DNA of 64,000 nt, taken from NCBI RefSeq assembly GCF_002280785.1, contig NZ_NCEQ01000008.1, forward strand, positions 41,732-105,731, in the 5' to 3' direction. Source of the DNA: Brevundimonas subvibrioides. GTDB taxonomy: Bacteria; Pseudomonadota; Alphaproteobacteria; Caulobacterales; Caulobacteraceae. This document shows, one piece after another, positions 54,129 through 62,399 of this stretch; the first letter of the stretch is position 1, and every line of letters starts with the position of its first letter. A program made the translations under genes and the position numbers. Under the pieces are notes generated by a model, which was not told where the DNA came from, did no database searches, and saw only the letters and a list, made by a program, of their open reading frames with translations.

Positions 54129-54249
54129 CAGTGCTCCACACGCGGGTTGGCCGCCGCCGGAGCTTACGCCCGACCCCCCGTTTCCGCCAGACGCCTTGGC
54201 CTTCAACGGGTTCGCTGGTATGGGTTCAGCGAGTTAGGGGTCACGATTA

Positions 54250-55212
54250 GTGAAGCTTAGGGCGCCATTTCTGATCGGCGGAGCCATCGCGGCCTGCGCC
54301 GGACTGAGTCTGGCGGGAGCCCCCGCGCCGGCCACCGCGCCCGCGCCTGACACCGTCGCGCCGGTCGTGGCCGGGCCTCCGGCGATGTCCGCCCTGGAAC
54401 GTCGCGAGCGCTTCAACGAACGGGTCCAGGCGATGCTGGCGGCCGGCGAGGGTTCGCGCCTGACCGATGCGCCGCCGCGCCGCGCCCAGGCCCGATCCCC
54501 GGCTCAGCAACGGGCCCGGCCGCCGCTGGTCGTCGCTCCCTCGCCGGTCCTCGCAACGGTCCCGACGTCGAGCTCCGTCCCCGCGCCTGACGGTCTGAGG
54601 ACGATCGCCCTGCCGGACCCGGCGTCCCGCACCATCGCGGCGGCGCTCTCCCGGCCGACGAACGCCGTCGATTGTCTGACCCAGGCCATCTATTACGAGG
54701 CGCGCAGCGAAAGCGAAGAGGGCCAGGCCGCCGTGGCCGAGGTGATCCTGAACCGGGCGCGCAGCGGTCGCTACCCGCGCGACGTCTGCGACGTGGTCTA
54801 TCAGCGCAACGCCCGGACCTGCCAGTTCTCCTACACCTGCGACGGCTCTATTGGGCGGACGCGCGTCAACGCCCGGTCCTGGGCGACGGCGGAACGCATC
54901 GCACGCGAGGTCCACGCCGGCAGGGCCCAGACCCTGCTGCCAGCCCGGTCGGTGAACTACCACGCCAACTATGTGGCCCCTGGCTGGGGCCGCCGGCTGG
55001 AGCGCGTGCGCCAGATCGGCGCGCACATCTTCTATGGTTCCGCGCTGAACGGGGGGACGCCTGGCGCCTCCGGGGATGCGCCCCGGGGTCCCGTTCGGTC
55101 GGACCGGCTGACGTTCGTTCGCCTCGACGCCCTCGACCGGGCCTACGACATGCTCCGCAACCCGGATCAGCCGGAGCCTGCGGCTCCCGCGGCCCAGACC
55201 GCCACGCAATAG
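54250..55212 (+). CDS. SleB-type cell wall hydrolase
   Basis: A 320-residue exported protein with a signal peptide or anchor (APFLIGGAIAACAGLSLAGA), a Pro/Ala-rich disordered linker and a C-terminal Hydrolase_2 (SleB/CwlJ) domain: CLTQAIYYEARSESEEGQAAVAEVILNR (catalytic Glu near 153), YPRDVCDVVYQ, CQFSYTCDG and NYHANYV. SleB-type enzymes are lytic transglycosylases on peptidoglycan; alphaproteobacterial versions act in wall remodelling rather than spore germination. GTG start at 54250. Eight bases precede the RfbC-type gene on the same strand. Confidence 0.85.
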   Translation: MKLRAPFLIGGAIAACAGLSLAGAPAPATAPAPDTVAPVVAGPPAMSALERRERFNERVQAMLAAGEGSRLTDAPPRRAQARSPAQQRARPPLVVAPSPVLATVPTSSSVPAPDGLRTIALPDPASRTIAAALSRPTNAVDCLTQAIYYEARSESEEGQAAVAEVILNRARSGRYPRDVCDVVYQRNARTCQFSYTCDGSIGRTRVNARSWATAERIAREVHAGRAQTLLPARSVNYHANYVAPGWGRRLERVRQIGAHIFYGSALNGGTPGASGDAPRGPVRSDRLTFVRLDALDRAYDMLRNPDQPEPAAPAAQTATQ

Positions 55213-55219
55213 GCAATGC

Positions 55220-55807
55220 GTGAGCGGCGTGGAGACCTCCGTGTCGAATGTCTTGCTGATTTCATCGCGACGCCATGTGGATTCGAGGGGCTGGTTCAGC
55301 GAGACCTTCAAACGGCCACGGCTGAACCAGCTGGGGATCATCTGCGAGTTTCCCCAGGATAACCAATCCTGGTCCCGGACCAGGGGAACCATTCGGGGTC
55401 TGCATTTCCAGCGGCCGCCGTCGGCCCAGGCCAAGCTGATCGCCTGTGTCAGGGGCAGGGTGCTGGATGTCGTGGTCGATGTGCGGGTGGGCTCGCCGAG
55501 CTTCGGTCGCAGCCTGGCGGTCGAATTGACCGATGCAGGCGAGCAGCTCTTCGTTCCGGTCGGCTTCGCCCACGGTTTCCTGACTCTCACCGACGACGTC
55601 ATCGTGTCCTACAAGGTCTCCGCCTTGTACGATCCGGCCCTGGATGCAGGACTGGCCTGGAATGATCCGGATCTCGGCGTTGACTGGCCTGCGCCAACGG
55701 GCGGGCCGATCGTGTCCGACCGGGACGCCGCACTGCCGCGCCTTTCGGCGCTGGACAGTCCGTTCGTCTATGAAGGCGGCGGACCGCTCTCTCTGACCAT
55801 GGCTTAG
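55220..55807 (+). CDS. rfbC: dTDP-4-dehydrorhamnose 3,5-epimerase family protein
   Basis: A 195-residue cupin-fold epimerase. Seen are SRRHVDSRGWFSETFKR, the catalytic His in RTRGTIRGLHFQ (near residue 62), Lys in AQAKLIACVRGRVLDVVVDVR with the Asp pair, and FVPVGFAHGFLTLTDDVIVSYKVS with the Tyr. These fit RfbC of dTDP-L-rhamnose synthesis, or a relative acting on another 4-keto sugar; rfbA, rfbB and rfbD are not in the window. GTG at 55220. Converges on the capsule operon with a 4-base overlap. Confidence 0.85.
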   Translation: MSGVETSVSNVLLISSRRHVDSRGWFSETFKRPRLNQLGIICEFPQDNQSWSRTRGTIRGLHFQRPPSAQAKLIACVRGRVLDVVVDVRVGSPSFGRSLAVELTDAGEQLFVPVGFAHGFLTLTDDVIVSYKVSALYDPALDAGLAWNDPDLGVDWPAPTGGPIVSDRDAALPRLSALDSPFVYEGGGPLSLTMA

Positions 55808-56703
55808 ACGACCGCGGCGTCGATGATCCTGTCGGCAGGCGTGGGAGGCGTCGGATCGTCGAGGGCGATCCGCGTCACCCGACACCCCTGAAAGCCGAAT
55901 TGACCCTGAAACACCGGGTGGGCAGTCCAGATGCGAAGCTGTGCCGCGTCCGCTTCCGGCCAGATCCGGTCCAGGCTGACCGAATAGGCGCCGGGATAGC
56001 GGATCTCGGTCATCACGCGGCAGTATTCGCTTCCCGCTCCCCATTCGAACAGCAGAGGGGCATGGGCTTTTTCCGGATCAACGGTAAAGCGCAGATCCGT
56101 GCGCCAGCGGCCAGCCGGCAGGCGGATGTAGGGACCGTAGATCAGCGGTCGCATCCGGCCGGTCAGGTCTATCAGTGGCGCGTCGATCGAGCCGGAATGA
56201 CCCTCCGGATAGGCGAACCAGCGGGGATGCCAATTCGCCCAGGACCCGGGCGCCGTGTCATCGAAAATGGCCAGCGGCGATTCCGCCACCGACGGATGAA
56301 TGCGGTACGGAGCACCCTCGCGTCGCTCGACCGAGCCCAGTACGGGGAAATCAAGCACATAGCGGGCGGCGTTCAGGACCGCAGCGCCTTCCGCGGCCGC
56401 CAGTTCGGCCTCGACCAGGATGTGCGACCGGATCATGATGGCGTCAGGTGCGGCAGGCAGGCCGGGGTCGACGGTGTCGGTCGCCGTGGTGTCGATGATG
56501 ACCGCGCGGTTCGCAGGGGCGAAGGCCGACATCGCCGCGTGACTGTGAGCAAACACCAGTCCGGAGGTCGCGGTGTCTGCCGCGTCCGCGCCCGAGTCTC
56601 CGACCGGCCAGCCGAGCTGAACCGCACGCGCGGTCAGCGCGTCGCGCCAGCCGGTTCCTGCGGCGGAGGGGGTGACGAGGACGCAGAGTCCAACAACCGA
56701 CAT
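55804..56703 (-). CDS. Unrecognised protein in the polysaccharide-export operon, 299 aa
   Basis: I do not recognise a family. The 299-residue product lacks a clear signal peptide. Residues 1-140 are alpha/beta (MSVVGLCVLVTPSAAGTGWR, LVFAHSHAAMSAFAPANRAV, DAIMIRSHILVEAELAAAEG, a P-loop-less nucleotide-like topology). Residues about 140-299 are beta-rich with many aromatic residues (SWANWHPRWFAYPEGHSG, RWRTDLRFTVDPEKAHAPLL, YPGAYSVSLDRIWPE, QGQFGFQGCRVTRIAL), like a carbohydrate-binding sandwich. Its ATG at 56703 overlaps the stop of the exporter ATPase gene, so it is the last gene of the kpsM-E-T operon. It may process or recognise the exported glycan. Confidence 0.6.
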   Translation of the reverse strand: MSVVGLCVLVTPSAAGTGWRDALTARAVQLGWPVGDSGADAADTATSGLVFAHSHAAMSAFAPANRAVIIDTTATDTVDPGLPAAPDAIMIRSHILVEAELAAAEGAAVLNAARYVLDFPVLGSVERREGAPYRIHPSVAESPLAIFDDTAPGSWANWHPRWFAYPEGHSGSIDAPLIDLTGRMRPLIYGPYIRLPAGRWRTDLRFTVDPEKAHAPLLFEWGAGSEYCRVMTEIRYPGAYSVSLDRIWPEADAAQLRIWTAHPVFQGQFGFQGCRVTRIALDDPTPPTPADRIIDAAVV

Positions 56704-57389
56704 CAGGCGGCCCGGAGCCAGGAATAGATCTCGACCGCCTCTTGGACGTCCTCGAAGATCTTGCACTTGCCGCTCTCGATGATGATCGCCCGGTCACAAT
56801 GATGGGCGACCATATGGACATCGTGGGAGGCCATCATGAAGGCGCGGTCCTTGCGATGCTGGAACAGCTCTTCCTGGCATTTCTGCTGGAAGCGGGCGTC
56901 GCCGACGGCCACGAGTTCGTCGATCAGGTAGCAGTCGAACTCGATCGCCAGGGACAGCCCGAAGGCCAGACGCGCGCGCATGCCCGACGAATAATGTTTC
57001 ACCGGCAGGCGCAGCGAGCGACCCAGCTCTGCGAAAGCATCAACGCGTTCCAGGGTGTCCCGATAGTCGCGGCCATACAGGCGGGCGAGGAAGCGGATGT
57101 TGTCCAGCCCCGAAAGACTGCCCTGGAAGCCGCCGCCGAAGCCGATTGGCCAGGACGACGACATGTTCCAGACGATTTCACCTTCGGTCGCCGGAAGGAT
57201 GCCGCCCAGCATCTTGATCAGGGTGGACTTGCCCTGACCGTTGCGGCCGAGGATGGCCAGCCGCCCGCTCCGCCCCAGGGTGAAGTCGATGTTCTGGAAC
57301 ACCGGCCTCGTCGCCCCGTGGAACGTCTTGCCGAGGTGGGAGACCCGCAGGCCGGGCGCCTCGACGATATCGTTGGCGGCGTCCGTCAT
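56703..57389 (-). CDS. kpsT: Polysaccharide ABC exporter ATP-binding protein (KpsT-like)
   Basis: A 228-residue ABC ATPase of the capsule-export (KpsT/CtrD) type. Walker A is GRNGQGKST (about 46-54), the Q-loop region is SWPIGFGGGFQGSLSGLDNIRF, the signature is HYSSGMRARLAFGLSLAIEF, Walker B FDCYLIDELVAVGD and the H-loop ASHDVHM. The missing C-terminal glycan-binding domain argues for KpsT rather than Wzt. It partners the permease at 58602 and the KpsE-like protein, with ATGA overlaps on both sides. Export of a long-chain glycan across the inner membrane is the expected role. Confidence 0.9.
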   Translation of the reverse strand: MTDAANDIVEAPGLRVSHLGKTFHGATRPVFQNIDFTLGRSGRLAILGRNGQGKSTLIKMLGGILPATEGEIVWNMSSSWPIGFGGGFQGSLSGLDNIRFLARLYGRDYRDTLERVDAFAELGRSLRLPVKHYSSGMRARLAFGLSLAIEFDCYLIDELVAVGDARFQQKCQEELFQHRKDRAFMMASHDVHMVAHHCDRAIIIESGKCKIFEDVQEAVEIYSWLRAA

Positions 57390-58552
57390 CAGTCCTGGCG
57401 GTGCTCGCGCACCCCCGCCCAGACCAGCCAGCCGACACCGTAGATCAGCATGGCGGAGGCGAAGATGGTCAGGATCGCAGTCCAGCGGTGCGGCAGGGTC
57501 GGCTTGTCGGGCAGGTTCGGATTGACGATCCGGTCGAGGTACAGCTTCTGGCGACGCGCTTCCTGTTGGGCGGAAAGCAGGGCGGAGGTCGCCTCGGCCA
57601 GTTCGCGGTTGGCCAGCTCACGCTGCAGTTCCAGATCCGTATAGATGCCGACGCGCGGCGCCAGCGAGGTCGAAGCGCCGGCGACCTTGGCGCGTTCGGC
57701 GGTGATCTGGCGCTCATAGGCCGCGATCCGGCCGTCGAGGATCGGCAGTTGCGGGCTTTGCGGCGCTTCGCCGGCCAGCTGGGCGCGGTCGGCGCGCAAC
57801 TGTGCGACGGTCGCCATCAGGCCGCCGATCAGGGATGAGCTTTCGCGGGCCGCCAGTTCTGGATCGATAAAGCCCTCGCGATTGCGGAAGGCCGTCAACT
57901 GCTGCTGAACGTCGCTGACGCGGGTGCGGGCCTCGTCGCGGGCGGTCCGGGCTTCGGAGACCGCATCCCCCATGGCGCGCTCGTTCAGGCGGTTGATCAG
58001 CTGTTCGCCGGACGCAAGCAGGGCCTGGTTGATCTGACGGGCATCCTCGGCGCGGAAGGCCTCGACCCGAAGCGTCGAGATGCCGGTGGTTGAGTCATAC
58101 CCGACGACGACGAAGCGATTGAAGCCCTTGTAGAGCCCTTCCTCGCCGCGGCTGTCCCACAGACGCGGATAGCGGGAGAAGGCGTCGGCTCCTGGCGGAT
58201 TCAGGATGGCCCCGATGTCGTAGCGGCGACCGAGCTCCCGCAGGGCGTCGCGCGACTTGATATATTCGTGGACTGCGAAGGCGTCGGACGGGGCGGTGGA
58301 CAGTCCCACGCCCTGCAAGGCCATGCCGATGGCCGACGGCTGGGACTGGGTTGAGGCCCTGACGATAAAGCGCGCCTCCGACACATAGCGGGGCGTGGCG
58401 ATCAGCAGATAGTAGATCGCCGCCAGCAGGGTCGGCAGGGCCACGACCATCAGGAATCCGACCGGGAGCCGACGCCACCAGGGCTTGCGCTCCTCCCGGA
58501 AGGTGAGGGCCTCGGGTATCGGACCCAGGTAATTGATTTGAGCTTCGGCCAT
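57389..58552 (-). CDS. kpsE: Capsule-export periplasmic adaptor (KpsE/CtrB-like)
   Basis: A 387-residue PCP-3 family protein. Membrane helices lie near residues 28-50 (VGFLMVVALPTLLAAIYYLLI) and 360-382 (AILTIFASAMLIYGVGWLVWA), with the large periplasmic region between them. The YVSEARFIVRAS segment after helix 1 and long coiled coils (ARDEARTRVSDVQQQLTAFRNR, RIAAYERQITAERAKVA) are typical. The PNLPDKPTLPHR Pro-rich motif precedes helix 2, as in Wzz/KpsE proteins. It should link the inner-membrane exporter to an outer-membrane channel (KpsD/Wza), which is not encoded in the window. Confidence 0.88.
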   Translation of the reverse strand: MAEAQINYLGPIPEALTFREERKPWWRRLPVGFLMVVALPTLLAAIYYLLIATPRYVSEARFIVRASTQSQPSAIGMALQGVGLSTAPSDAFAVHEYIKSRDALRELGRRYDIGAILNPPGADAFSRYPRLWDSRGEEGLYKGFNRFVVVGYDSTTGISTLRVEAFRAEDARQINQALLASGEQLINRLNERAMGDAVSEARTARDEARTRVSDVQQQLTAFRNREGFIDPELAARESSSLIGGLMATVAQLRADRAQLAGEAPQSPQLPILDGRIAAYERQITAERAKVAGASTSLAPRVGIYTDLELQRELANRELAEATSALLSAQQEARRQKLYLDRIVNPNLPDKPTLPHRWTAILTIFASAMLIYGVGWLVWAGVREHRQD

Positions 58553-58601
58553 ATTCGATCCGTCTGGACCCCTAGGGGGTCTTGTTCCGGGCAGAGGTTA
58601 C

Positions 58602-59378
58602 TTATTCGACTTCGATGCGATCGCGCGAGGACGAGATGATCAAAAGCCCAATTATGTTCATGATCGCGCCGACGAACAGCGCGTAGGGGGCGTTGTAGTA
58701 GGTCGGGACGAACTCGCCGAAGACCCCGGCGCGGATCATCTCGATTCCGTGCACGAAGGGAATGTACATCACATACTCGCGCGCGGCCGCGGGCAGCCAG
58801 GACACCATAAAGAACGACCCCGAGATCGGGATCAGGACGTAGCCGATCACGGGGACCAGCCGCTCCATGATGTCGTAGCGCATCGCCAGACCGGTCATCA
58901 TCAGGGCGAACCCCATGGCGTTCCAGGCCAGCAGCAGCCAGCCACAGTACAGAAGCAGATAATCGTGCGGCAGGCTGACCTGCCCCAGACCCAGGAGGAC
59001 TCCATAGACGACGACGAAGGCTCCGGTGGCGCCGCCGAACTCCAGCAGCACGCGCGAATAGAGCAGGTGCAGAGGAGCCACCTGGCGGTGGTACATCAGG
59101 CCAAGGTTCGCCTGGATCGCCGAGGACAGCAGGGCGATGAAATGCCGGATCAGGATCAGGGACATATACCCCGTCATCACGAACGGGGCGAGCCGGATGC
59201 CGTGCTCATACGCCGGCTTGGTCGCGGTCCAGAGGATCAGGACGCCGAAGCAGAAGATCAGCGGTTCGCCAATGACCCAGGCAAAGCCCAGTCCCTGACG
59301 CCCATAGCGCGTCGTCATCTCGCGCATCACGAGGGCGCCGATGACCCGGGACTGCCGCGAAATCGCGCCTGAAAGCAT
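58602..59378 (-). CDS. kpsM: Polysaccharide ABC exporter permease (KpsM-like)
   Basis: A 258-residue ABC-2 permease with six hydrophobic helices. RVIGALVMREMTTRYGRQGLGFAWVIGEPL is the family N-terminus, SHOWN here by the MREMTTRYG motif; MERLVPVIGYVLIPISGSFF and PFVHGIEMIRAGVFGEF are other KpsM landmarks. ATG at 59378 is chosen; the frame continues open to 59474. It begins the kpsM-E-T-299aa operon after a 140-base gap downstream of the nucleotidyltransferase gene. Confidence 0.88.
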   Translation of the reverse strand: MLSGAISRQSRVIGALVMREMTTRYGRQGLGFAWVIGEPLIFCFGVLILWTATKPAYEHGIRLAPFVMTGYMSLILIRHFIALLSSAIQANLGLMYHRQVAPLHLLYSRVLLEFGGATGAFVVVYGVLLGLGQVSLPHDYLLLYCGWLLLAWNAMGFALMMTGLAMRYDIMERLVPVIGYVLIPISGSFFMVSWLPAAAREYVMYIPFVHGIEMIRAGVFGEFVPTYYNAPYALFVGAIMNIIGLLIISSSRDRIEVE

Positions 59379-59518
59379 CTGTGCTGTTACTCTCGTGACC
59401 CAGGCCCGGCCGCAAGTTGGGCAGGGCTGAATGAGCCGGGGGATGATGGAGGTCAAGGCCCCCGAAGGCTTCAATCATCTATGGGAATGCGGGGCAGGCG
59501 TCGAGGCCACAGCCGGCC

Positions 59519-60580
59519 TCAGTCAGCGGCGAACACCGCGCCGAAATCTGTCTGGGCGCTCTCGAAGTCCGGCGGCCGGCCGATGTCGAGCCAGTACTCG
59601 TGGATCGGATAGGCGCCGACCATCTCTCCGTCCGACGCCAGGCCGGCCAGCAATTCGGGCATGTCGTAGGGCCCCTGCGCCGGAATCCGCGACAGGACCG
59701 ACCCCTCCAGGCAATAGACGCCGGCGTTGGCCAGCCAGCGGAAGGTCGGCTTTTCGCGCAGGGCCGTCATCCGCACGCCGTCCACCTCGGCCACGCCGTG
59801 CGGGGCCTGGAACTGGTGCTCGCGCAGGCACAGGGTGGCCAGGGCGCCGTGCTCCTCGTGGAAGTCGATCAGGCCGCCGAAGGCCATCCGCGTCAGGACG
59901 TCGCCGTTCATGACCAGCATCGGGCTGGTTACGGGATCGCGCACCAGAGACAGGGCGCCGGCGGTGCCGCGCGGGTGGTCCTCGCGCAGATACTCGATCT
60001 CGACGCCCATCGAGGCGCCGTCGCCGAAATGATCCTCGATCATCTCGGCCAGGTAGTTCACGGCGAGCCGGAAGCGGCCGAACCCCTGTGCTCTCAGCCG
60101 TTCGATGATCGTCTCGAGCAGGGGGCGTCCTGCCACCTTCAGCATCGGCTTGGGACAGGTCTGGGTCAGGGGCGCGAGACGAACACCCCGACCTCCGGCC
60201 ATGATTACCACCAGATTGTCCCGGGGGCGCGGCGTGCCGACGGTGTCGGGATAGAGGCCGACAACCCGACCGGCCCGGTCCAGCAGGGGCGCCAGGGTGA
60301 CGCCGCGCTCCTCCAGCCGCTGCAGGGCCACGATGTCGGAACCGTCGATCTGAAGCGAGACCGGCGCTGTGTTCATCACCTCGCGGATCGGAGCGTCCAT
60401 CGGCAGGCGACGGAGCAGACCGCGCCGGATGTCGCCGTCGGTCACGCTGCCCAGAAGACGGCGATCCTCGTCGACGACGACGATCAGCTTGCGACGGACC
60501 GCATCCAGCCGGGCGATGGCGTCGAGCAGGGGGGCGTCGGGCCCCAGCAGATTCCCGGTGATGTCGCCCGCCGGGGTCAC
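59519..60580 (-). CDS. ptmE: CBS-domain sugar nucleotidyltransferase (PtmE-like)
   Basis: A 353-residue protein. Two CBS domains (about 10-115, RRKLIVVVDEDRRLLGSVTDGDIRRGLL and LAPLLDRAGRVVGLYP) precede a nucleotidyltransferase domain: VVIMAGGRGVRLAPLTQTCPKPMLKVAGRPLLE, FRLAVNYLAEMIEDHFGDG and VMNGDVLTRMAFG. This is the layout of PtmE, the glucosamine-1-phosphate guanylyltransferase of the Campylobacter GDP-sugar legionaminic acid route. Generic NDP-sugar pyrophosphorylases lack the CBS pair. GTG start, overlapping the LegB-like gene by 4 bases. The nucleotide (GTP) is inferred from the family. Confidence 0.82.
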   Translation of the reverse strand: MTPAGDITGNLLGPDAPLLDAIARLDAVRRKLIVVVDEDRRLLGSVTDGDIRRGLLRRLPMDAPIREVMNTAPVSLQIDGSDIVALQRLEERGVTLAPLLDRAGRVVGLYPDTVGTPRPRDNLVVIMAGGRGVRLAPLTQTCPKPMLKVAGRPLLETIIERLRAQGFGRFRLAVNYLAEMIEDHFGDGASMGVEIEYLREDHPRGTAGALSLVRDPVTSPMLVMNGDVLTRMAFGGLIDFHEEHGALATLCLREHQFQAPHGVAEVDGVRMTALREKPTFRWLANAGVYCLEGSVLSRIPAQGPYDMPELLAGLASDGEMVGAYPIHEYWLDIGRPPDFESAQTDFGAVFAAD

Positions 60581-61581
60581 ACCGCATACTCCGCGGGACG
60601 ATAGAGCGCCGGATTGTCGCGGATGAAGGCGACCGTCCGGGCCAGACCTTCCTCGACCGAGATAGACGGCGTCCAGCCCAGCCTTTCCTTCGCCAGGGAG
60701 GCGTCGGCATGGAGGCGTTCGACCTCGCTGGCGGCGGGCCGCATGCGCTGCGGATCGGCCTCGACCTCGACCGGCAGGCCGGCGGCGGCGGCGATCATGG
60801 CGGGCAGGTCGCCGATGGCGATCTCGCGGCCACCGCCCGTATGGACAGTCAGACCCTCGATCCCCGGCAGGGCCGCGGCCCTGAGGAAGGCGTCGACGGT
60901 ATCGTCCACGAAGACGAAGTCGCGCGTCGGCCGGGTGTCGCCCAGGCGGACCGGTCGTCCGGCCAGCAACTGGACCGCGATCGCGGGGATGACCGCGCGC
61001 GCGCTCTGGCGAGGACCGAAGGTGTTGAACGGCCGCAGGGTCACGACCGGCGTCCCGAACGAGCGATGGTAGCTCTCGGCCAGCTTGTCGGCCGCGATCT
61101 TGGAGGCGGAGTAGGGCGACTGGCCAACCAGCGGATGGGCCTCCGTCATCGGGACGAACTGGGCCGAGCCGTAGACCTCGCTGGTCGAGGTGTGGATCAG
61201 GCGGGCGACGCCCAGTTCGCGCACAGTCTGCAGCACGTTCAGCGTGCCGAGGATGTTGGTGCGGACGTAGCTCTCGGGCGCCAGGTAGGAATAGGGAATG
61301 GCGATCAAGGCGCCGAGGTGGAAGACGATCTCGCGGTCGCGAACGGCGTCAAGCACGCTGTCGCGATCGGCGAGGTCGCCGCGTCGGACGTCGATCTCGC
61401 CCCGGATCGGCGAACGGTCCAGCCAGCCGGCGTCGCCGTCCGAGGTGTAGCGGACCAGGACGCGGACCTCGGCCCCGATTTCCACCAGCCGTTCGCACAG
61501 CCGGCTGCCGATGAAGCCGCCCGCTCCGGTGACCAGGACCTGTCGGCCCCTCAGGGCGCCAATGACCGCTTCGACGTTCAC
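60577..61581 (-). CDS. legB: LegB-like NAD-dependent 4,6-dehydratase
   Basis: A 334-residue extended SDR. VLVTGAGGFIGSRLCERL (residues about 15-32), LGALIAIPYSYLAPESYVRTN, STSEVYGSAQFVPMTE and the catalytic Tyr157/Lys161 (SPYSASKIAADKLAESY), plus LRPFNTFGPRQSARAVIP, are typical of LegB-type GDP- or UDP-N-acetylglucosamine 4,6-dehydratases. IPYSYLAPESYV is a good discriminator against GalE or RmlB. It makes the 4-keto-6-deoxy intermediate for legionaminic acid. The aminotransferase LegC usually follows but is absent here. Starts the legB-ptmE pair on the minus strand. Confidence 0.85.
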   Translation of the reverse strand: MNVEAVIGALRGRQVLVTGAGGFIGSRLCERLVEIGAEVRVLVRYTSDGDAGWLDRSPIRGEIDVRRGDLADRDSVLDAVRDREIVFHLGALIAIPYSYLAPESYVRTNILGTLNVLQTVRELGVARLIHTSTSEVYGSAQFVPMTEAHPLVGQSPYSASKIAADKLAESYHRSFGTPVVTLRPFNTFGPRQSARAVIPAIAVQLLAGRPVRLGDTRPTRDFVFVDDTVDAFLRAAALPGIEGLTVHTGGGREIAIGDLPAMIAAAAGLPVEVEADPQRMRPAASEVERLHADASLAKERLGWTPSISVEEGLARTVAFIRDNPALYRPAEYAV

Positions 61582-61685
61582 GAAAGACCCGCCGTCCGCA
61601 AGGACGCCATCCGGCGGCGTGATTGCGCCCGGACCGTCCGAATCAGAGTCTAAAGGAGAGGTACTGGCGCGTCACGGAGACGGAC

Positions 61686-62399
61686 ATGATCGGCGAAGGC
61701 GCATCCGCCGGAAGGGTTCTGGGGCTTGTTCCCGCGCGCGCCGGATCGCAGGGTCTGCCGGGCAAGAACGTCCGTTCGCTGGCCGGCCGGCCGATGGTGG
61801 CCTGGACGCTCGAGGCCTGTCGCGAATCCCGCGTGCTGGATCAGGTCGTGGTTTCCACCGACGACGAGGCCGTGGCCGCCGTCGCGGCCGAAATGGGATT
61901 CCCGCCGCCGTTCCGCCGCCCGGACAGCCTGTCGGGGCCGCAGGCCTCGGTCATCGACGCCGTCGCGCATGCGCTGGAGACGCTGGGCGGGTCCTGGGAC
62001 TATGTCGTGCTGCTGCAACCGACCTCGCCGCTTCGCCTTGGCGCCGACATTGATGCGGCGGTCGAGCTCTGCCACGCCAGCGGGGCGTCTGCGGTGATCG
62101 GGGTCTCGCCGGTGTTGAAACCCCAGACCTTCTACGGACGGGTGACCGAAGGCCGCCTCTTCTGTCCGGACGCACCGCGACCCGACGAGCCGGTGGTGGT
62201 CAACGGCGCGGTCTATGTCGGACGGCCGGACTCGCTGTTGGAGCGGCGCACCTTCGTCGGTCCGGACACCCTGGCGCATCTGATGCCGCCCGAGCGGGGC
62301 TGGGACGTAGACACGGCTTTCGACTTCGCCGTCTGCGAGGCGCTGTGGCCTCATGTGCGAGGCGAGGCCGCCGGGCCGTTGGACAGCGTTCGGCGCTAG
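61686..62399 (+). CDS. legF: CMP-nonulosonate synthetase (acylneuraminate cytidylyltransferase family)
   Basis: A 237-residue cytidylyltransferase. LVPARAGSQGLPGKNVRSLAGRPMVAW (residues about 13-39) is the CTP-binding P-loop-like motif, VVSTDDEAVAAVA and VVLLQPTSPLRLGADIDAAV hold the conserved NTP-ribose and metal residues, and the C-terminal WDVDTAFDFAVCEAL carries the metal Asp pair. NeuA, PseF and LegF all have this form; LegF is favoured by the LegB- and PtmE-like neighbours. Plus strand, divergent from legB and overlapping the NeuC-like stop by 4 bases. ATG at 61686. Confidence 0.85.
   Translation: MIGEGASAGRVLGLVPARAGSQGLPGKNVRSLAGRPMVAWTLEACRESRVLDQVVVSTDDEAVAAVAAEMGFPPPFRRPDSLSGPQASVIDAVAHALETLGGSWDYVVLLQPTSPLRLGADIDAAVELCHASGASAVIGVSPVLKPQTFYGRVTEGRLFCPDAPRPDEPVVVNGAVYVGRPDSLLERRTFVGPDTLAHLMPPERGWDVDTAFDFAVCEALWPHVRGEAAGPLDSVRR

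Noticed and set aside
56703..57389. Wzt-type O-antigen exporter ATPase.
   Set aside because: The protein ends at 228 residues, with no C-terminal carbohydrate-binding domain; KpsT-like is the better match.
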